NCBI GenBank assembly: GCA_001781275.1
Contig: MFLH01000031.1
Span: 34,728 to 47,540 of the forward strand
Reading direction: 5' to 3'
Source of the DNA: Candidatus Kaiserbacteria bacterium RIFCSPHIGHO2_02_FULL_54_11b
GTDB lineage: Bacteria; Patescibacteriota; Minisyncoccia; Phycocordibacterales; UBA2100
DNA: 12,813 bases
The stretch's first letter is position 1. Each line of letters begins with the position of its first letter. The notes below the pieces were generated by a model, which was not told the DNA's origin, did no database searches, and was given only the letters and a program-made list of their open reading frames with translations. Below, piece after piece: positions 6,558-11,700 of the stretch. Made by a program: the position numbers and the translations under genes.

Positions 6558-7214
6558 ATGGAACTCTATCACTGTCTCAATAGAGGGGTAGATAAACGCA
6601 TCATTTTCACTGATAATCGAGATCGTGCACGTTTTGTCCACGACATGTATGAATTCAACGATGTGCGTCCCGCGCTCAACGTCGGGCGATCTTCCATGAG
6701 TGACATCGTAAGTCAATCATTATTGGAGAGGAGGAGGATCGTTCAAATTCATGGGTGGTGCGTGATGGGTAATCACTATCACCTCTTGCTGAGCGAGCTT
6801 CAGGACGGCGGTATATCGTTATTCTTGCGCAAGCTAAACGTTGGTTATGCTCGATACTTCAACGATCGACACAGACGGGTCGGGACGCTTTTTCAGGGAC
6901 GGACGAAAAAGATCCTTATCAACTCAGATGCCCATTTTCTCCATATCCTCCACTACATCCATCTCAACCCTCTAGACTTCCTTAAGGGGTACGAGCGTTG
7001 GCGGGATTTTCGAATCAAGAATTCGAGGACCGCTCTTGGGTATTTGGAACAATATCGTTGGAGCAGCTACTTGGACTACTGCCGCAAGAAGAACTTCCCT
7101 TCAATCATTACAACCGAGCTGTTCGGCGATGTATTCAAAAATTACCCAAAAACGATCGGGTCGTATCTGAAGGATATCGAGCTCGCGCCAATGAGACCTT
7201 ATCTGCTCGAGTAA
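6558..7214 (+). CDS. REP-associated tyrosine transposase (RAYT, Y1/HUH family)
   Basis: 218 residues. N-terminus MELYHCLNRGVDKRIIF matches the RAYT start; MGNHYHLLL (70-78) carries the HUH metal-binding pair H73 and H75. KLNVGYARYFNDRH-RRVGTLFQGR supplies the catalytic tyrosine (Y97 or Y100), followed by HFLHILHYIHLNPLDF and YRWSSYLDY. Such enzymes nick and rejoin single-stranded DNA at small hairpins and are held responsible for REP dispersal. ATG at 6558 is the only sensible start: a stop at 6534 closes the frame upstream, with no other ATG between. Residues 47-54 (MSDIVSQS) are encoded by an in-frame copy of the hairpin repeat. It is the only plus-strand gene here and looks lower in GC than its neighbours, which suits a mobile origin. 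All core motifs are intact, so it may be active. Confidence 0.93.
   Translation: MELYHCLNRGVDKRIIFTDNRDRARFVHDMYEFNDVRPALNVGRSSMSDIVSQSLLERRRIVQIHGWCVMGNHYHLLLSELQDGGISLFLRKLNVGYARYFNDRHRRVGTLFQGRTKKILINSDAHFLHILHYIHLNPLDFLKGYERWRDFRIKNSRTALGYLEQYRWSSYLDYCRKKNFPSIITTELFGDVFKNYPKTIGSYLKDIELAPMRPYLLE
6695..6721 (+). repeat. REP-like hairpin, copy 2, inside the transposase reading frame
   Basis: Left arm CATGAGTGAC, loop ATCGTAA, right arm GTCAATCATT: 24 of 27 positions match copy 1, including an unbroken 20-base identity (6701-6720 with 6534-6553). The stem has one internal mismatch and one at the outer end. Its 27 bases fit the reading frame without a stop and encode the segment between the N-terminal helix and the HUH strand, where this family is variable in length. 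Confidence 0.75.
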
Positions 7215-7223
7215 ATCTGCGAC

Positions 7224-7250
7224 GATGAGTGACTTACGAGGTCGAACATT
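7224..7250 (-). repeat. REP-like hairpin, copy 3, decayed and inverted, just after the transposase stop
   Basis: Read on the minus strand, arms AATGTTCGAC and GTCACTCATC flank the loop CTCGTAA. It matches copy 1 at 21 of 27 positions and shares nine bases of stem (ATGAGTGAC on the plus strand) with copy 2. Three central stem pairs are lost, so it is a poor hairpin. It begins 10 nt after the transposase stop, making the gene flanked by copies in opposite orientation. Confidence 0.55.
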
Positions 7251-7272
7251 TTTCTTTTGGCGTGTGCCGAGG

Positions 7273-8124
7273 TTACTTGCAGGCGCCGGGTGTGGCCGCC
7301 AGAGCGCCCGATTTGATGGTCACGCAGAATGCCGCGCCCGTGACCTCATCGTAGAGCGTAATCCCCTTCGGAGCACCCGCCCTGCCTATGGTAAGGGGCT
7401 TTCTGATTTCGGCCTTTCCGACGGTCCAAATATCGCCAGATTCGTTGACTTGGAACTTGTCACCATTGCCAAACGTGAGGAGCGCGGCGGGTGTGGTATC
7501 TCCAATACCAACACGACCAACAGCGGTACCTTGGAGATTCATAGCAAGGACTACGTTTCCATCCCCATTTACGGTACTACCGTCTCCACCAGAAACAAAA
7601 ACGTTTCCACCATAGCCCTGTGGCCCGTCGCCACCAAAGATGCCTACATTACCACCATATGATCCTTGAAATTGAGCGCTAATTCCACCCTTTCCACCGA
7701 CAATTGACACTTCACCTCCTTTTCCTCCTGGTGTGTTGCCACTGAATCCGCCTTGGCCTGCGACAAGCTGAATATTCCCTCCCGTACCGGCGTTATTTAC
7801 ACCCGTACCAGCAAGTGCGGCAAATCCTGAATCTATACGTGCGCGCTCCGACCCACCTACGGAAACTCCTATAGAATCACTTCCTGGATGAAAGAATCCC
7901 GTGTCAGTATCTGTCATCCAAGAAAAACTGGGTGCTGTGGCACTATCATCTGCCTTGCCAAGAAACTGGCCGCTACCGTCCACGGTTTGAGATGATGCCA
8001 GATTCGCATACGTGCCTCCCGATACTATTACCCCGACCGCCCCAATAAGGAGAAGTGTGGCCAGGATACTGATGGCTTTGGAGCCATGCTGAAGCTTTTC
8101 TCTGACTAGTTTTCCGACTTTCAT
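7273..8124 (-). CDS. Membrane-anchored fibre-like protein with glycine-rich repeats
   Basis: 283 residues. A basic N-terminus (MKVGKLVREKLQHG) precedes one hydrophobic helix at about 17-37 (SILATLLLIGAVGVIV), a signal anchor or signal peptide. Then come a phage-fibre-like segment (TDTDTGFFHPGSDSIGVSVGG), a block of GGN/GGD-rich short repeats (about 110-200; GGNIQLVAGQGGFSG, GGEVSIVGGKGG, GGNVFVSGGDG), one RVGIGDTTPAALLTFGNGD unit, and a C-terminal region ending AFCVTIKSGALAATPGACK with two cysteines. The repeat block is clearly homologous to part of the giant protein encoded upstream, so this looks like a short paralogue or spare module carrier. It is probably displayed on the cell surface. 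The precise role is not known to me. It lies downstream of hicA after a 104-bp gap and convergent with the transposase. Confidence 0.85.
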   Translation of the reverse strand: MKVGKLVREKLQHGSKAISILATLLLIGAVGVIVSGGTYANLASSQTVDGSGQFLGKADDSATAPSFSWMTDTDTGFFHPGSDSIGVSVGGSERARIDSGFAALAGTGVNNAGTGGNIQLVAGQGGFSGNTPGGKGGEVSIVGGKGGISAQFQGSYGGNVGIFGGDGPQGYGGNVFVSGGDGSTVNGDGNVVLAMNLQGTAVGRVGIGDTTPAALLTFGNGDKFQVNESGDIWTVGKAEIRKPLTIGRAGAPKGITLYDEVTGAAFCVTIKSGALAATPGACK

Positions 8125-8153
8125 TATTAAATGCTTAAACTACTAATAAGCCC

Positions 8154-8181
8154 ATTATTCCACACCTATAACAAAACGCAA
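8154..8181 (-). promoter_or_regulatory. Possible promoter for the short fibre-like gene
   Basis: Minus-strand TTGCGT (8181-8176), 16-bp spacer, AATAAT (8159-8154), about 30 nt before the ATG at 8124. Both hexamers are imperfect. The 104-bp gap after hicA is the largest on this side of the transposase, so an independent promoter is expected here. No ribosome binding site precedes this ATG. Confidence 0.25.
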
Positions 8182-8228
8182 GGGGTGCGGATTAGGCCTC
8201 TTCGGGCGTGGGAACGGGGAATGTTATT

Positions 8229-8432
8229 TTAAATATCGCCCAAGGAAAGTCCGGCTTGTTTCAAAATCGAGTGCAAGGTGCTTATATGCAAATCGCCCGG
8301 ATGCATCGGCACTGTAACGCGGCGCTTGTCGGCGGCGCGGAAAAATATCCAGTGACTCCCCGCTTGACGGCGAAATACGAAATCGTGCCGCTCAAGCGCT
8401 ACGCACAACTTTCGTGCAGTGACCCCCGCCAT
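8229..8432 (-). CDS. hicA: HicA-type mRNA interferase toxin
   Basis: 67 residues matching the HicA/YcfA double-stranded-RNA-binding-like fold: GVTARKLCVALERHDFVF, then RQAGSHWIFF with the conserved catalytic histidine (H27 in GSH), then a strand TVPMHPGDLHISTLHSILKQAGLS, the family's usual ending. HicA toxins cut mRNA during translation and are held inactive by HicB. The gene starts 3 nt after the hicB stop, so the antitoxin is made first and translation is probably coupled. The pair lies between two fibre-like genes. Length and motifs are complete, so the toxin is probably functional. Confidence 0.92.
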   Translation of the reverse strand: MAGVTARKLCVALERHDFVFRRQAGSHWIFFRAADKRRVTVPMHPGDLHISTLHSILKQAGLSLGDI

Positions 8433-8435
8433 GCG

Positions 8436-8672
8436 CTATGCCGCGGCGACATCCACCTCTATAGTGCCCATGAGGGAAGTGTCTTCTTTAGGAATCTCCT
8501 CTCCATCCGCGGCCATATCTTCGATATACAGCGAAATCGCTTCGCGGGCCATTGCACGCGCCTCTTCCAAATTGGCGCCGTAGGTGACGCAACCAGGAAA
8601 TGTTGGGACGGTAACGGTGTAGCCGCCCGCAGGATCAGGCTCGAATACCAATTTGAATGTCTGTTTTCGCAT
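8436..8672 (-). CDS. hicB: HicB-type antitoxin
   Basis: 78 residues from the ATG at 8672, with the HicB-like core: TFKLVFEPDPAGGYTVTVPTFPGCVTYGANLEEARAMAREAISLYIEDM is spread over residues 5-53, including the GGYTVTVPTFPGC strand pair and the EEARAMAREAI helix. It should bind and neutralise HicA. The protein ends with EVDVAAA right after the core, and I see no C-terminal helix-turn-helix or ribbon-helix-helix, so operator binding as in longer HicB proteins is not evident. An ATG at 8693 would add seven residues. The start at 8672 is preferred because an extended -10 lies between the two and the homologous part begins there. The gene begins 29 nt after the giant fibre gene's stop. Confidence 0.9.
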   Translation of the reverse strand: MRKQTFKLVFEPDPAGGYTVTVPTFPGCVTYGANLEEARAMAREAISLYIEDMAADGEEIPKEDTSLMGTIEVDVAAA

Positions 8673-8678
8673 GGAGAA

Positions 8679-8687
8679 AGTATACCA
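8679..8687 (-). promoter_or_regulatory. Extended -10 promoter element for hicBA (leaderless layout)
   Basis: Minus-strand TGGTATACT (TGn plus TATACT, five of six), then 6 nt (TTCTCC), then the ATG at 8672. It lies in the short gap after the giant gene, so the toxin-antitoxin pair can be transcribed alone. It would place the transcript start at the start codon itself. Confidence 0.5.
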
Positions 8688-8701
8688 TATCACGGCTATT
8701 G

Positions 8702-11700
8702 CTACTCTGCCGGCTCCTCTGATACAACCGGCTCGGTGGGGGGCTCTTCCTCAACCGTTGGCTCTGGCTCCGGTGCCGGCTCTGCCTCCGGTTCAGTAGT
8801 TTGTTCAGTAGCAGTTTCAGTAGCAGATTCTTCCTCAACTACCACCTCTTCCTCTGTCGAGGTTGTAGGTTCTAGGTTATAGGTTGTAGTCGAGTAATCA
8901 CTATCCCCTATCCCCTGTTCGCTATCCCCTGTGCTGGCGGGCTCCGTTTCCTCCGCGCTTGCCGCCAGCTCCTGCTCGCCGCCTTCCGCTACCCCCTCTA
9001 CCGGTTCTACTTCTTCGCTCACCGCAGGCTCGCTTGTGGCGAGCGGCTCTACCAGCACGGGCTCGTCGGTGGAGACCAGCGGCGCGCTCTCCGTCGTACC
9101 TGTCGTACCGGTTGTACCCGTTGTCCCGTTAAGCAAAGCTTGGAGCTCGGCTTTGCCTATGCACACATCCTCCAAACACAGCGTCTTGGCGTGTATTGTC
9201 TCGGCGTGGATGGTGGTGGCGAAGAGGTCTGCAATGCCGTTGCCAGCGCTTGCGAGCCAGGTGGTGATGCGGGCGAACATCTGCGAGAAGAACCGCCCGG
9301 CAAAAGAATCTTCGCTTTGCGGCGTGCTGGTCGCTAATTCCTCGACCTTAAGATTAAGCTCCTGCACGGCCTTGGTAAGCAACGCGCTCATCTGACGGTA
9401 TTTAACGCCGGAGAGTACGCCGTCGCTGTATTGAGCAAGGAGAGGATTTATAGCTTCGACCTCCTCGGCGACAAAGCCAAGGTCGTGCGCTTTGCCGTCC
9501 TTCCAGTCGAACTCTCTGGTCTGCAGTCGCATAAGAGTATCTAAGCCGAGAGACAGATCCACAATATTTTCCTTTTGCGCCGCGAGCGACGTACAGGCAC
9601 CCCAGTATGACTCACCGCTGCCGTCCCAGCAGAGGTCGTGTGTCCCCTCCGTACCGACACCCGACTTGGTAGTGGTCATTAAAAGTTCCCCGTCACCCTC
9701 GATGGTGACTTGAGCGGTGCTGGTCCCCACGCCGCTCGCAGGCGTGGTGTAAAAGACCAGTTTGGTGGGTATGTTAGCGGCGGTATGCGTCGCTTCTGGG
9801 AGCGCGCGAATGGCGGCGGTGGTGGTGCCTGGCGCGGTCAGGTTGGTGTCGTTCGTATCAAAATTAATGCCGCCGATGATATCCGTGTTTACCTGTATGT
9901 TGCCACGCGCTGAGCGGAGCGTTAATTGATTATTTGCCGGCGTATCAATCTCGCCGGCCGCGACGATGACCAAAGACGTCTGCGGGTCGGTCACTCCAAT
10001 GCCGACCTTAGAGGACGTAATGGTCACCGTATCCGTACCGCCCGTCTGGATGCGAATTTCGTCCGCGGCGCTGAAGTAGAGACCGGTGTTGGTGTCGCCG
10101 GTCGTGGAGAGGGCAAGGTTGCCCGCGCCGGAGGCCCCGGCCGGGAGGAGAAGACGGCCGGAGGAGTCAACACGGAAGAGGTCGCCGTTGCCGACGGTAA
10201 GGAGCGCGAGGGGCGAGGCGTCCCCAATCCCGACGTTGCCGAGTGCCGCGCCAGACGAGTCTATGGCGAGCAGTACGTTGCCATCACCGACGCTACCGTC
10301 TCCACCAACTATGTATATACTTCCACCCGAACCTTGGTTTGCAATGCCACCTGAAATATTTACATTACCAGCAAAGTTACCTGATACTATGCCACTAGAG
10401 CCAGCTCTACCTCCAAAAATAGAGACGGCACCACCGTCTCCACCTATAGATGCTGAACTAAAGCCACCTATTCCTCCGACAAGTTGAATATTCCCGCCCA
10501 CGGTGCCTTGGCCCCCAGAAGCTCCTGTACCACCATAAACTGCAAATGCTGTTGCCGGACCAGTTGCCCCTTGGACGGAAAGCGTTGCGAACGGCGAAGT
10601 AGTTCCCACCCCGACGTTGCCGCCCACAGGATTGAAGACGAGGTTGCCCGCGACAGTTCCGCCGGTAATCAACGCTTGTATGGAGGAGTAGGTATTGCCC
10701 GTTCCGGCGCCCTGGCCTATCGCTACCGCAGAGCCCACGCTCCCCGCGGCCCAGTTGCTGTTTGTTACGAGCAGTGTAGAAGGGTCCGCAGAATTGGCTC
10801 CCAGAATCTGCAATTTGGAACTTAGGTCTCCTGGCGTCGCTGTCCCAATGCCGACGTTGCTCGCCGTGGAGACAAAGAGTGTCGAGGTGGCAAGCAGGGT
10901 GTTCGTACCGTTGTAGTACGGGAACTGCCCTGCCGTGCCGGTGATTCCTGTGATTGCCGAAGTGCCGTTGCCTTGCAAAAGCCCCGTGAGGGTCGTCGCG
11001 CCGGTGCCCCCCCGCGCCACGGTGAGCGTGCCGGTCGTGCCCGCGACGATGGGGAGCCCCGTCGCGTTGGTGAGCACCGCCGAGGAGGGCGTGCCGAGCG
11101 CGGGAGTAACGAGGGTGGGCGAGGTGGCAAACACCAGATTGCCCGTGCCGGTTGTGCCCGAGATAGAGGTGAGGAGGTTGGCCGCCGTGAGGACGTTGGT
11201 GCCAGCGACGAGGTTGGAGGAGGCGTCGGTGGCGACGAGGCGCGATGCGGTGAGGCCGGAGAAGTTGATGGTGCCCGACGAGGTGATGCCCGTGAGTGCT
11301 GTGAGCGTACCCGTAATCTCCGCGTTGCCGTTGACCTGCAAACCCGTGGAGGAGGCGGTGCCCACGACATCGAGCGCGGTCGCGGGGGCGGTTTTCCCAA
11401 TCCCGACGTTGCCGGCGGTTGTGATTGTAAGCTTCTCGGTTGGGGTTGCTCCTGCGGCGGTAAAGAAGCCGAGGTCGGCATAATTACCCGATGTGGTCTG
11501 GCGAGATTTGATGCTTGCGGTGCGGGCGAGAGAACCCGCATTGTTGGGGTCGAAGTGGAGCGCGACGCCTGTATTGACGGACGCACCGTTGGGATTTGTG
11601 AGAACCAGCGCGTCGGTAACGGCACCTGCTGAACTAACTGTCACCTCAAGTTTCGCCTGCGGAACCGTATCGTTGATACCGACGTTGCCGCTCGTCGCGA

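Noticed and set aside
6722..6740. A purine-rich stretch (GGAGAGGAGGAGG) that looks like a strong ribosome binding site for an internal start.
   Set aside because: The nearest ATG is out of frame, and the in-frame one (residue 70) is too far away and would remove the N-terminal domain. The bases encode the LERRR segment.
8182..8228. A GC-rich hairpin terminator after hicA.
   Set aside because: The best stem is four pairs with a wobble and no T-run on the correct side.
8208..8882. A 224-residue plus-strand open frame with a serine/valine-rich end.
   Set aside because: It runs across hicA, hicB and the acidic tail of the giant gene on the opposite strand; its low-complexity end mirrors the Glu/Pro tail.
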